Origin: Neelides folsomi
Lineage: Eukaryota; Arthropoda; Collembola; Neelipleona; Neelidae
Assembly: GCA_034687125.1 (NCBI GenBank)
Contig: JAQGBZ010000500.1
Span: 1-38,984, forward strand
Length of the DNA stretch: 38,984 bases
Direction: 5' to 3'
In this document: positions 1-10,005 of the stretch, piece after piece
Numbering within the stretch: the first letter of the stretch is position 1
Layout: every line of letters starts with the position of its first letter
Notes under the pieces: model-generated
What the model was told of the DNA's origin: nothing
What the model saw: the letters and a program-made list of their open reading frames with translations, nothing else
The model's database searches: none
Program-made: the position numbers and the translations under genes

Positions 1-144
1 ACTGTTTGCAACTGCAACCCTTATGCAACTTTGTAACGTTGAAGCAACTGAACTGTAAATACCCTGTGTTTGATGGGGAAGTACAATTTACCTCGCATAA
101 ACAAAATCTTGTGTCGTTATTTTAAGTATAATTAATTTTTATAG

Positions 145-764
145 AAATGCCGACCTTTAATGAATTCATCAATGCTGTAATTGTTCATGGCTATCCATAT
201 CCTACAATTGAAGATTATGAAACATTTGTCACTTCGGCCCTTTCAAAAGGATCAATTAGTTCGAAAGAAGAAGCTGCGATGTTTCTTGCTCAAATTCTCC
301 ATGAATCCGATGGATTAAAAGCAAGACGAGAATACGCATGTGTTGAAACTGGATGTCCAGGAAAGTATGAAACTCCTGATTGCGACGCTCCAAATCAACG
401 ATATTTCGGTCGTGGTTACATCCAGCTTACTTGGTGTTGGAATTACAAACCGGCGTCATTGTTCCTCTTTAATGATACGAGGCTTGTTGAGGATCCAGAC
501 AGTGTGGCGAGAGAAACGTCAATTGCATGGGATACCGCTTTTTGGTACTGGGCGGAATTTGTTCATACAGCTGAAGGAGTCACCAAAGGGAAATTCGGAG
601 TTACGACAATGGCCATCAACAGGGGTGAATGCACAGGGACAAATCATGATGTTGCGAAAAAAAGATATCGAATGTATTTGAAAGTGAGACACGCTTTTAA
701 TATTCATGGACCTGGAGATGAAAGGGGATGTTACAACATTACAATTCATCATGTATCTGTATAA
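145..764 (+). CDS. GH19 family chitinase, 5' end missing
   Basis: It encodes a glycoside hydrolase family 19 catalytic domain, which cleaves beta-1,4 GlcNAc links in chitin. Counting from the ATG at 147, residues 4-35 match the GH19 N-terminal helix. HES at 52-54 carries the likely general acid Glu53, and Glu62 is the likely second carboxylate. FGRGYIQLT at 87-95 and WDTAFWYW at 128-135 are family signatures. Cysteines at 65, 70, 79 and 97 suggest disulfides. The nine-residue spacing of the two Glu fits the compact loop-poor form. The ATG lies inside the domain and has no signal peptide. A 3' splice site (tttttatag) ends at 144, which implies a phase-1 intron and an upstream exon, probably outside the window, supplying the secretion signal. 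A poly(A) signal AATAAA lies at 787-792. Family assignment is firm; the true start is unknown. Confidence 0.9.
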
Positions 765-851
765 AATGTTATTGTATGGGAATTAAAATAAATCTAAATT
801 TAAAAATATTTATTAAAATTATAAATTATTAAGCCATGATGTTTCACAAAT

Positions 852-2587
852 TCACAAATTTTTTTTATCTCTAAATTGAAGAGCTAAAATGGAATAAGTT
901 GCAATTATGCTCGCAGTCTGAAAAAAATATAAAAGTACAAATTAAAGTTAAATCATTGCATTCAAAATTAGCTAACTACAATTTAAGCATGTAAATATTG
1001 TAGGATATCCACAAGTTGCACAAAATCTTATAAACGCAATCATGTTTTAATGATTGAATAAATAAAGATGCAAATGAACCTTACGGTTCCAATCAATGAA
1101 TATGTGATTGTAAAAAATCCCCATCCCTGAAACCCAAAATTCCTAGATTCGAGATCGTGGAAAATAAAAAGAAGTCCTTGGGTCACACTTTCTCCGGAAT
1201 TTCCATGTAAGAGAGATTTATGATCACTTTGATAATGTTTCTTGAAATATATTGCGATTCCTTCTGCCTAAATTATTATTTTAAATTATTTTAATATTTT
1301 TTATTTTTATCGTATATAATTTCAGCCATTCATAATTGTTAAAAGAAAATAACACCTCATCATTAATTTGAGCACAAGAGACGAGAACGAAAAAGTACAA
1401 AGGAATGCTCATTAAATCAAGCAGCAAGGGAAATAAAGGTCTTGATCCGAGTTCCCAAATTCCAATAGAGAAATATGTAATTGAAGTCAACATGTTTAAT
1501 AAAATGATTGGACTGAACCCATCATTAAAATTCTCAACTAAAAGCGACATCTTATTGAATAGTTTGATTGCCTAAAACGTTTAAATTATTATAATTTATA
1601 AGATTGTGACCGTTGACCGTTAAACAAGCTTATTTGAAAAAAAATATAATCGTTTACATATTTTAATTATTACCTGGATTGGTTCAATCAGAGGGCGAGC
1701 TTTCAAATACAAGAGAAACTTTTTAAGGGTCCAATTAAAAAAGATGGACCAAACCAACATGATAAGCAAAGCCAAAGTCCATGAAAAATCTTCCGTGAAA
1801 GAGAAAAATAAATAAGGAATTCCAATTGCATAATTCGTAGGGAAATCAACATTGATTGGAAAATTTAACCCAAACATGTAATTGAAAGCTTTGTTGTTGG
1901 CAACCGCTGCATTGTCTACAATTTTGCTAAACCCATTTTCGAATGATAAATCATTGCTAACTACCAACGTGTAAAGTATCGAATAAAGAACAAAAAGGGA
2001 AATTATGATAATTGAGTAAAATTTCAAAATGAGACTTGAGGGGAAATTAATTCCCAAATCCTTAAAATCACGTAAAAGATGTTGAGCTTCTGACAAAATC
2101 TTTCCCATTCGACTTCCCTTCAACCAAAAAGTAAGGAATAAAATGATTGTTGCAACAAAGAAACAAATTTCCCATACTACAGCAAATAGGTAATTATATG
2201 GTCCTCCAGTTACTTCGGACAATTCAACAATTCCTTCTCCTAATATTTTGAAAATTGTGAGAATATGTACAAGGGCACAAAGAATCTGGAATCAATTATC
2301 AAATATACAAAATTAAATATCAATTAGAGTTATCTTATCCAATTTCATACCTTGAATAGGAAAAATGAAGTAGTGAAAAATAGCCCCGTGTCGCTTGTAA
2401 AAGAGATGATAAAAGGATAGAAAAATATTATATTCAAAATTTTGAAAGTCCAGCAGAGGGGATATAACATTGGATATGGAACTGAATGATATGGGATTTC
2501 ACAATATGGAACAATTTTCATTTTATCACGATTTCTATAAGTCCACATTCCTTTCTCTTTAATTTCCACTATTTCGAGCAAAGTCAT
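852..2587 (-). CDS. Gustatory receptor (7TM chemoreceptor), five exons
   Basis: Exons on the minus strand are 2351-2587, 1674-2285, 1356-1571, 1085-1267 and 852-917. They join to 437 codons and all four introns are phase 0. The protein is strongly hydrophobic with several membrane spans. It ends with TYSILALQF at residues 423-431, matching the TY(5x)QF signature in the last helix of arthropod gustatory receptors. CAQINDEAEG bridges the third intron, as the corresponding stretch does in this family, and FGFQGWGFFTI precedes the last intron. Length is typical of the family (about 400-450). Such receptors are ligand-gated cation channels in taste neurons; the ligand cannot be read from sequence. 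The ATG at 2587 is the first in the open frame; an additional 5' exon cannot be excluded. The neighbouring transporter is transcribed divergently. Confidence 0.88.
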
Positions 2588-3578
2588 TATAAGACAAAAA
2601 TGGTTATAATATTAAGTCATTATAATTTAAAACTAAATAACGATATTTTTATATATATTTTATTTATATATATGTATAAAAAGTCCACATTATGTTTGCT
2701 TATAATTTTTCTTAACGATACTGGGTGGATTAAGGAACAACCAACCAACTAATTTCAAACCCAACCAATTTAATGTGAGTTGATTTGGGTTATAAAAAAG
2801 CCCAACTCATGTAACCAATAAACGGCAATAAATTACAAACCCGAATTACATGTAATGTAGTAGTAGTAAAGAGTTTTTTAATTAATTTATGTGTATTTAG
2901 AGAAAATTACCTTTGTTGACCTTATATTCAAAATTATGCATTCAATATGATCAAAGGAATCCTTGAACTAATACTTATAAAATAGGTATAATATATTAAC
3001 TGTAGTTGAGATGTCAAGTAAAATATTAGTTTAATTGCTCAAGCACACTATCGCGTGCCGCTTTATACGGGTTAAAAAAGTTTTATTTGTAGGATATTTG
3101 GACCATCGCGCATCGTTAGCTTACATACTCAGTTAAAGGACAATGTCTTAGCATGTATCATAAATTAAACCAATCAATAGTTATCAAAAAAATTCAATTT
3201 TTTTGATATTAACAGAAAATTGATTCACTATTAATCTTTGAAAATGTCCTTGTTACATGTACTATGTATGGCGTCTTTCACCCAGCATATGAGCTAGATA
3301 AAATATCAATTTCTCAAAAATGTACAATAATATCAATTTTGTTTCTCAATAGAAACTGCAAATAAAATGAAAATTATTCTCAATTTGTAAAAGAAATTTA
3401 ATTTTTGTAAATGATGTATTAAGTTTTATTGTATGATACATAAATATTTTAATTACATGATTTAGCATATTTAATTAATTGTATAGTTAGATATTTAATT
3501 TAGTAACGGTTTTATTGAATAAATTATCAGTCAAAGAAAATTCAAACTTCAAAATAATTTTATCTATCAAGATTGAGA
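2588..3578. other. Intergenic spacer between divergent genes
   Basis: This 991-bp AT-rich spacer separates the starts of the receptor (-) and the transporter (+), so it should hold both promoters. Short open frames here have no family resemblance. A weak hairpin is possible near 2777-2817, where TGAGTTG and CAACTCA arms flank about 20 bases. I see no other structure. Confidence 0.5.
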
Positions 3579-5893
3579 ATGTCCGAGAGTGTGATTAAAA
3601 GGGTCAAAACTTTAAGCCGTCAAGAAATAGAATTATCAGAAGAGGAATTAAATGACTTGGAATCAATGTCAATTGAAGGAGCGAGTCAATTCGCTGTCGT
3701 TCCTTCTTTCACTCCAGTACAAAAGCTATCTCGAGCTACACAAGTTAACATTGAATTAGAAGAGGAAAACAAACCCCCTGATGGAGGTTGGGGTTGGTTC
3801 ATCGTCTTGGGATCTTTTTTATGCAACGTGATCGTGGACGGGATTGTGTTCACCGCCTCAGTATTCATTAAACCCCTTCATGAACTTCACGGGGTCAATA
3901 TCTCAGTCGCTTCTTGGGCCGGGAGTATCTTAAGTGGAGCATATCTCATGGCAGGTTTCTATTTCATTCATAATTCACAATTACTTTAATAATGTTTGTC
4001 CAATTTTAGGATTAATATTTAAATTTTTAATTAATTTTTTAAACTTTGATTTCATATAAAGAAGTTTTGTAAAACTAAATGGTTTTTACAGGACCATTAG
4101 CATCGATTTTAGTGAACAAATATGGATTTCGGAAGACAACAATTGCAGGAGCAGTAATTGGATTTGTTGGCTACAGTTTGGCTTTCGGGTTCAATCTTTA
4201 TGAAGTAAACATCCCTTCATTTTTTGTCTTTTATTCGGTCATTGGCGGCATTGGATTTTCTCTCATCTACGTCCCTTCGATCATCATGGTCGGTCTTTGG
4301 TTTGAGAAAAGAAGAGCTTTAGCCACCGGAATTGCAATTTCTGGCTCTGGAGTTGGAACATTCCTTTTTGCTCCATTCACAAAATTGCTGGTTGATGAGT
4401 TTGGATGGAATTGGGCGGTTTTGGCCCTGGCATTTTGCATCTTGCTCTGTGCAGACATTGCATTGCTTTATCGTCAAGTGCCGAATGCTAAGAATAAAAG
4501 TAAAATATTGATGTTTTAATTCAAACTACAATTAATTGATTTATTAATTGTTTTAAATAATTGATTTATGAATTTTTTTAATTAGTCGATTTATTAAATT
4601 ATTGGATTTGTATTTAGAAGCAAAGTCAAAAAAAGAAAAAAAGCAGACGGATAAAGGCACAGATCCAAAATCTCCCAATCAAAAAAGCAAAACGGAAATG
4701 CAAAACACATCCATTGAAAGCTTTACTGAGCCTCCTGGAGAAGGAGATCGACAAAACAAGCGAATTGAAACAGAGAAGAAAATTTCGAACAAGAAGTTGA
4801 ACAATCATTCTTGCATGGCCCAAGTCACTGAAGTCATTTCAATCTCAATGCTCAAAAGCCCAACGTTTATTTTACTCGCTATTTCGGGTTTTACAACCTT
4901 TTTAGGATTTCTCATTCCCTTTATGTACATTACTGGTATGAAGCTTAAATAAATTATTTACATTTAAAGTTAACATTAAAAATTGTTTACCTAATTTACC
5001 CATGTATTATTTATTATGCCAACTTATTACAATTGATTTAGAAATGGCTGGAGCCAAATTAGAGTCCGAGATGAAAACTCCTTCATTTCAAGTGACGTTT
5101 CTCCTCTCTGTGATTGGGATAGCAAATACTTTGGGAAGAATCGGATGCGGATTTATTGCAGATCGGCCATTTATCAATGCTTTGTACATCAACAACGCTG
5201 CTTTGACTGTAGCGGGTTTGTCGACCATCGCTGCTCCGCTTTGTGCTGAATATTATCAGTACATTATTTACTCAGCTGTGTTTGGGCTTGCTGTTGGTAA
5301 ATGCAAAGATTTATTTTTGAATCTTTTGAATAATTAATTATATAATAATAAATAAATGTATTTTTCTATTAATGATATTAATTATTGAATACTTTAAATT
5401 TATTTTCTTCAGCTTGTTACGTTTCATTAAGATCCATTCTCATTGTGGAATTACTCGGAGTTGAGAAATTAACAAATGCATTTGGTCTATTATGCCTGTT
5501 CCAAGGAATTGCAACGGTATTAGGAAGTCCTATGGCAGGTTTGAGTGCATTTTAATATTATGTACCTATTTTACAATTTTATCAACAAATGTCAATTCTA
5601 ATATACTTTATATCATATACATAAATATACCAATAACCAATTAAGAGTTTTATAATTAACAAGCTATTAGCATTCTACCAATTTCGATTTTTTAATAATG
5701 GGCAATTATAATTTTTTTAATAGGAATGATATTTGAACTACGAGGAAATTACGACATTCCATTTTATTGTGCTGGAAGTTTATTCCTTCTCTCAGGATTC
5801 CTCAATTATCCTCTTCATATAATTAATCATTGGGAAAAGAAAAGAATTAGAAAGAAATATAAGAAAAATTCACCTAATAAAAATGAATCGTAA
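3579..5893 (+). CDS. SLC16 monocarboxylate-type transporter, six exons
   Basis: Exons are 3579-3954, 4092-4499, 4618-4935, 5042-5296, 5413-5538 and 5724-5893, giving 550 residues plus stop. The protein belongs to the SLC16 branch of the major facilitator superfamily (12 membrane helices), whose members move lactate, pyruvate, ketone bodies or other small substrates across the plasma membrane. The family signature PDGGWGWFIVLGSF opens helix 1 at about residues 67-80. GPLASILVNKYGFRKT follows helix 2. The long lysine-rich stretch in exon 3 (about residues 262-330) is the usual cytosolic loop between helices 6 and 7. LGRIGCGFIADR marks helix 8. The C-terminus is short and basic. The first ATG after an in-frame TTG was chosen. 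All five introns are phase 1. AATAAA lies at 5985-5990. The substrate is not predictable. Confidence 0.95.
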
Positions 5894-6528
5894 ATATGTA
5901 AAAGATCACGTCAAATGTTCACATTAAACTTATTTTTAGGCATACTTGGATTTTATTAGATCCAATTAAACTCTTAAAATGTAAAATAAAAATTTTAAAG
6001 TGTACCTGAATGTGAGTATTACTGTTTAGATTATAAATGTATATATAATATGTGCGTCAATGTTAACAAATCTTCAAATGCTCAATATTTTTTAACCATC
6101 TGCCATGATATCATCAATTTTTAATGTAACCCTTTCAACTTTTTAATTTTTATGGTATGTTTGATTCAAATCATATATTTAGATATTCAAATTTTATATT
6201 TAATGTTAACTTTTTTATGATATACACGTGTTCTTAACTGTTCAATAAAATCTGTGTTCAGACTCTGGTCGATTGTCGAAGTCAGTGTTAAACCGAAGCC
6301 TTATCATATTATAAAATTATGAATAACTCTTAAATCGATTCTAAAAGTCTATAAAAAGAACGTTTAGGGATTTTATGTATTGGCCTTTAGCGTTTAAATA
6401 AACGGCTTGGCAATGACAATCAATTAAAATGACGACATTAGCTTGTATAAATACATCGACTGTAAAGAAATGCTAAATTAAATAATAAGCATCAATTGCT
6501 AAATTCGAAAAAGAATAAAAATATCAAA
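5894..6528. other. Intergenic spacer with 3' UTR and TATA-bearing promoter
   Basis: This 635-bp spacer holds the transporter 3' UTR at its left end and the presumed promoter of the next small gene at its right end. Between them I see only AT-rich sequence. Confidence 0.5.
6446..6453 (+). promoter_or_regulatory. Candidate TATA box of the first small secreted-protein gene
   Basis: TATAAATA lies 76 bases before the ATG at 6529, which would put a start site near 6475 and leave a leader of about 50 bases. In AT-rich DNA such a match is common, so only its position supports it. Confidence 0.35.
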
Positions 6529-7025
6529 ATGAAATTTATCATTTTCTTCATTGTCTTTATTTCAGGTAACTATTAAGATATATTCTAATTGTTACAACAT
6601 TTCGGCCTCAATTTTTCATGATAAAACTAAAAATTTGGGAAAATTATAAATAAGGAAATGTTTATGCGTTTCATTTTGCAACAAAAAAAGCGAATAGCGG
6701 GGAAGATTCAAACATTGTCAAACGATCATTAATAAACGATGATGCCATTGTTGGGTAAAATTTCATTAAAAATTATTATTATATCTACTATATATCTGTT
6801 AATCAAAAATATATATGTGTATATATTTAAACTTATACAAAATTTTATTTAATATAAGGAATATTTAGTAATTTAATTCTTTTTGGCGATGAATTCAGTA
6901 ACATGGAGCCAAACGAAATTGAAAATATCGATTTTGATGGTTCGATGAAAGTGAAAAGGGACACGAGCAAAAATCACAAAATGCATAAGAAAGTAAAGCA
7001 AGGGAAATTAGAGCCAAGAAAATAA
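6529..7025 (+). CDS. Small secreted basic peptide precursor (87 aa), three exons
   Basis: Exons 6529-6565, 6655-6754 and 6899-7025 join in frame to 87 residues. Residues 1-17 form a signal peptide (MKFIIFFIVFISG and on), split by a phase-1 intron. The remainder has dibasic KR pairs at 35-36 and 65-66. Cutting at the second would free a 21-residue strongly cationic C-terminal peptide beginning DTSKNHKMHKK. There are no cysteines. I recognise no family. The layout suits a neuropeptide-like or cationic host-defence precursor, but this is inference. An alternative acceptor at 6868 keeps the frame and would add ten residues after the second exon (LILFGDEFSN region). The tandem neighbour downstream has the same signal-exon design. 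Confidence 0.55.
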
Positions 7026-7694
7026 CAAAATTTTCAGTTTTTAAGATTAAAATTTATTTGATCAAATGTTCGAAATAGACTTTTATGCCTTAAAAAATAA
7101 AATAAAAATATTTCTATTATTTAATCTCTAAATATATATTTGGTAAAGGTAAATTGTAATTCTATGTAATTAATTATTAAAAATTAATTATTCTTAATAC
7201 CTACATACAGAGTGGGCCATAAGTATCTTTCTTTTTTAAATAAACAATCGTATAAAAAAGAACGATACTTATGGCCCACTCTGTACTATAGTACAATCCA
7301 AATCAATCACTATATAGCTAGGGTTAATTAAAAACTATCTTGTAACTTGGATATCCTGCCGGAATTTGCCTTAAAAGTGTACCGAGAAAGTAAAACAGCC
7401 CGTTTGATCAATAAATAAAATTTAAAGGATTAATAATAAATAATTAGTAATGTAAAACATTACATAAAATATGTTAAAATGCCAATGTATTTGTAATAGT
7501 ATTTACAATAATTTTTTGTAATTGTCAATGAACTATTAATATTTTTGTTATCCATCAAACGTCGTAATCGTGAAGTTGAGTAAATTGTGATTCATATCTT
7601 AACCTCAAAAATAAAAACAGGAAGAAAAAGCAGAGTTTTTTTGTTATGCATCTCTATTCATTTATTTATTCATCTAAAATAGTTTGCTTATCCA
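7026..7694. other. Spacer between the two small secreted-protein genes
   Basis: Apart from the palindromic element at 7208-7283, this AT-rich spacer contains a possible 3' UTR with AATAAA near 7088-7100 and the presumed promoter of the next gene. I see nothing else. Confidence 0.45.
7208..7283. mobile_element. 76-bp palindromic element with TA target duplication (mariner-type MITE)
   Basis: The ends CAGAGTGGGCCATAAGTATC and their exact inverse form 20-bp perfect terminal repeats. After one mismatch (T/G) the pairing continues for ten more bases, leaving a loop of roughly 14 bases. TA dinucleotides at 7206-7207 and 7284-7285 flank it, as expected for a Tc1/mariner-type insertion. It has no coding capacity, so it would be a non-autonomous miniature element or a solo end-to-end remnant. 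Superfamily assignment rests on the TA duplication and the overall look of the ends. Confidence 0.75.
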
Positions 7695-8278
7695 ATGGAA
7701 TTCATTGCTCTCTTTTTATTTCTAAATATCCTCAGCGTTGGAAGTAATTAAATTAAATTTTCAATTGTATATGTTTTATTATATCGCTAATCCTAAAGAT
7801 TCTTAAAAATATCAAAACAGTTGGCGTTGATCCTGAGCTTCAACAAGAAGAATCCCAGGTGTCTGTTCCAACTAACAATGAATCCGGAGCGGAAATCCCA
7901 ACAATTCATCACATTCAACTCGACAGAGGAAATAGAAACATTGAAAGAGAAAAAAAGAATACAAGAAAAAAATTAGATCCACCGGAAAAGCCAACAATTA
8001 AGGACCAAGACGAGAAAACGACTCTGATGAGAATCGAACGAAGGAGGCACAATGTAACAAATGGGAATCATATGAGAAATGCGACAGGAAGAAATGGGAT
8101 TGAAGGAACAACGGAGAAATCTCATAGGCACAATCATACAAGTCATCATTTGAAAAACTCAACAGACAGACATAAGAGAAAAAATCATCATCATCGAAAA
8201 CCAAAAGCAGCCAAGAAAAAGGGATTTGTTGACATTAACAAGAACAAAACAGAAAAAGCAATTGAGAAAAAGAGTTAA
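7695..8278 (+). CDS. Secreted His/Lys/Arg-rich protein (168 aa), two exons
   Basis: Exon 1 (7695-7743) encodes a hydrophobic signal segment, MEFIALFLFLNILSVG. A phase-1 intron leads to exon 2 (7821-8278). The mature part is very hydrophilic, with histidine clusters, long runs of Lys and Arg, and six N-glycosylation sequons (NES, NVT, NAT, NHT, NST, NKT). It has no cysteine and no predicted fold that I can name. Residues near 100-150 carry repeated His pairs that could bind metal. I recognise no family; low-complexity secreted proteins of this kind include antimicrobial, silk-like and matrix proteins. It shares the signal exon with phase-1 intron and the basic tail with the gene upstream, so the pair may be a diverged duplication. 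That relationship is inference. Confidence 0.7.
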
Positions 8279-8891
8279 TGGATATTTACCGATTAATGAA
8301 ATAATAATAATAAGCAATTAAACCATTAGCATATTTTTCAAGTTTAATAACAATGATAAGTACATTATTGTATGTTATTCGTTATTGAATTTGCATTTTA
8401 GTATATGCTGAATATTTTTATTGACATTAAAAAATATTTGTTATTTGAATGAGATTTATTTCAGCAAAATATATATTTATATTTCATTCATAGCTCATAT
8501 TGTGTACCTAAGTATGTATTTATATTATATTATTGATTCAACCAAACTACTGCGTTTTCTTGCATTCTGATCTGATTCCTTATAATAAGTGTACGAGTAC
8601 ATAGGATTTATTCATTCATTTCCTCCCTTCATTCCATTTAAACATTCTCGTTCTCGTGCATAGGCACAATTCAATTTTACAAAATATGCATAATATGAAT
8701 ATTCTATTTTCAAATAGCTCCAATATGAAATGCATTAATAGATTTACCTTCATTCTGATGCAAGATAAAATAACTCATGCTAAATTGGGAGAGTGGAAAA
8801 TCCATTATTTTTAATCTGATTCAATTCCTATTTCCTCATCTCTAACATTCAAGTTCAAGCTCATTTTTTCTCTCATTCACTCGGAGTGAAG
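8279..8891. other. Intergenic spacer
   Basis: This 613-bp spacer holds the 3' UTR of the secreted protein gene and the region before the DUF4291 gene. The last 300 bases have several short pyrimidine-rich and ATTC-rich runs (around 8609-8650 and 8820-8880) but no recognisable motif. Confidence 0.4.
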
Positions 8892-9578
8892 ATGTTGACT
8901 GGGTCGAATAAGCTCCCCTTTAAAACTGACTTTTATTACCTTGAGCGAAAACATTGGCCCAAAGTGGGAAATCATCTCATTTGTTCCTACGAAGAGTCAA
9001 CCATCATTTTATTCGTCACACTCCCTGCCGAAGTCACTTTCCAAGCTGTGAAAAACCAAGAGATTTCTCCTTCCAACAACTTTTCAACCAAAGATTGGTC
9101 AAATGTTCCTCTTTGTGCGAATTTCCTCTGGATGATGTACAAGAGTGGTTGGGCCTATCGGAGCATGATGGAAGGTGGAGAGAGAATTGTGGCTCTGACC
9201 GTTTCAAGAAATGGATTCGAAGACATTTTAAAACAAGGAGCAGTTTTCAATGTCGACGAAGGAAGTTGGGAAGTGAGACTTCGATGGAGTTCCGAATACA
9301 GTCCAATTGGGGAAAGCTTGGATAGGAATTCCCTGTCTATTTACCTGAGAGGAAGAACTTTGCAAAAATTACTACAAAATTGGGTCTCAAACATCACGGA
9401 CATCACGACATTTGTGGAAGAGCAGAGAGAAACACTTTTTCCACCCTTTGGAGGAAAGAAACCTCATTTAGTTGTTCCGGTTCAGACCCATTACTCTTTT
9501 CTCGATTACAGCGTGAGAGAAGGAATTGAATTGGACGATCCTTTCCCCAACGGAAGCGGTGAAAATAAAAGCGAATAA
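8892..9578 (+). CDS. DUF4291 domain protein, intronless
   Basis: A single exon encodes 228 residues from the ATG at 8892; the in-frame GTG six bases earlier is not used in eukaryotes. FLWMMYKSGWA at 78-88 is the hallmark of DUF4291. It is followed by the expected ERIVALTVSRNGFE block at 97-110, a VRLRWSSEYSP segment, and a C-terminal NWVSNITDITTFVEEQ helix. The N-terminal part, with ICSYEESTIIL, matches the strand normally written as R-x-x-YD-x-x-TI. The domain's biochemical role is not established to my knowledge. The family is common in bacteria, fungi and plants and sparse in animals. Lack of introns beside intron-rich genes is compatible with retroposition or transfer. AATAAA lies at 9603-9608. 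It converges on the dynein gene. Confidence 0.85.
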   Translation: MLTGSNKLPFKTDFYYLERKHWPKVGNHLICSYEESTIILFVTLPAEVTFQAVKNQEISPSNNFSTKDWSNVPLCANFLWMMYKSGWAYRSMMEGGERIVALTVSRNGFEDILKQGAVFNVDEGSWEVRLRWSSEYSPIGESLDRNSLSIYLRGRTLQKLLQNWVSNITDITTFVEEQRETLFPPFGGKKPHLVVPVQTHYSFLDYSVREGIELDDPFPNGSGENKSE

Positions 9579-9581
9579 CTC

Positions 9582-10005
9582 AATTTAAAATATTTTTATA
9601 TAAATAAAAAAGATATAACAAAAGTTTATTTGTGACAATTCAAATATGTGTAAATGCAATATATTACATGAAATATAATAACAATTTACACTTAAAATAA
9701 CATTTTAACGCTAGAATATTATTTAAAAGATTAAGTGAATTAACAAATAATATTACTGTATAGACTGTAGAGTACCTACACAATGTATGTTTACAATAAA
9801 CAATGTTTAAAAACATAATTAAATTCAATAGACAATAAAAGTCAATAATAAAGATCTCTAATAATTAGTAATTATTACTAAAAAAGACATTACATATTAT
9901 AAATTAAGATCATTTCATAATAAAAATCATAAATATTTTAGAAAATACTTTTAAATATACTTTAAATACCAGTAAATTAATGCTAATTATTAGTAATTTT
10001 AATTT
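9582..10005. other. Convergent intergenic spacer
   Basis: These 424 very AT-rich bases hold the 3' UTRs of the DUF4291 gene (+) and the dynein gene (-). No other feature was seen. Confidence 0.5.

Noticed and set aside
340..681. 113-codon open frame inside the GH19 gene
   Set aside because: It is an out-of-frame shadow of the chitinase, whose catalytic motifs are in the other frame.
2777..2817. Short inverted repeat upstream of the receptor gene
   Set aside because: The arms are only seven bases with a long loop, which is expected by chance in this composition.
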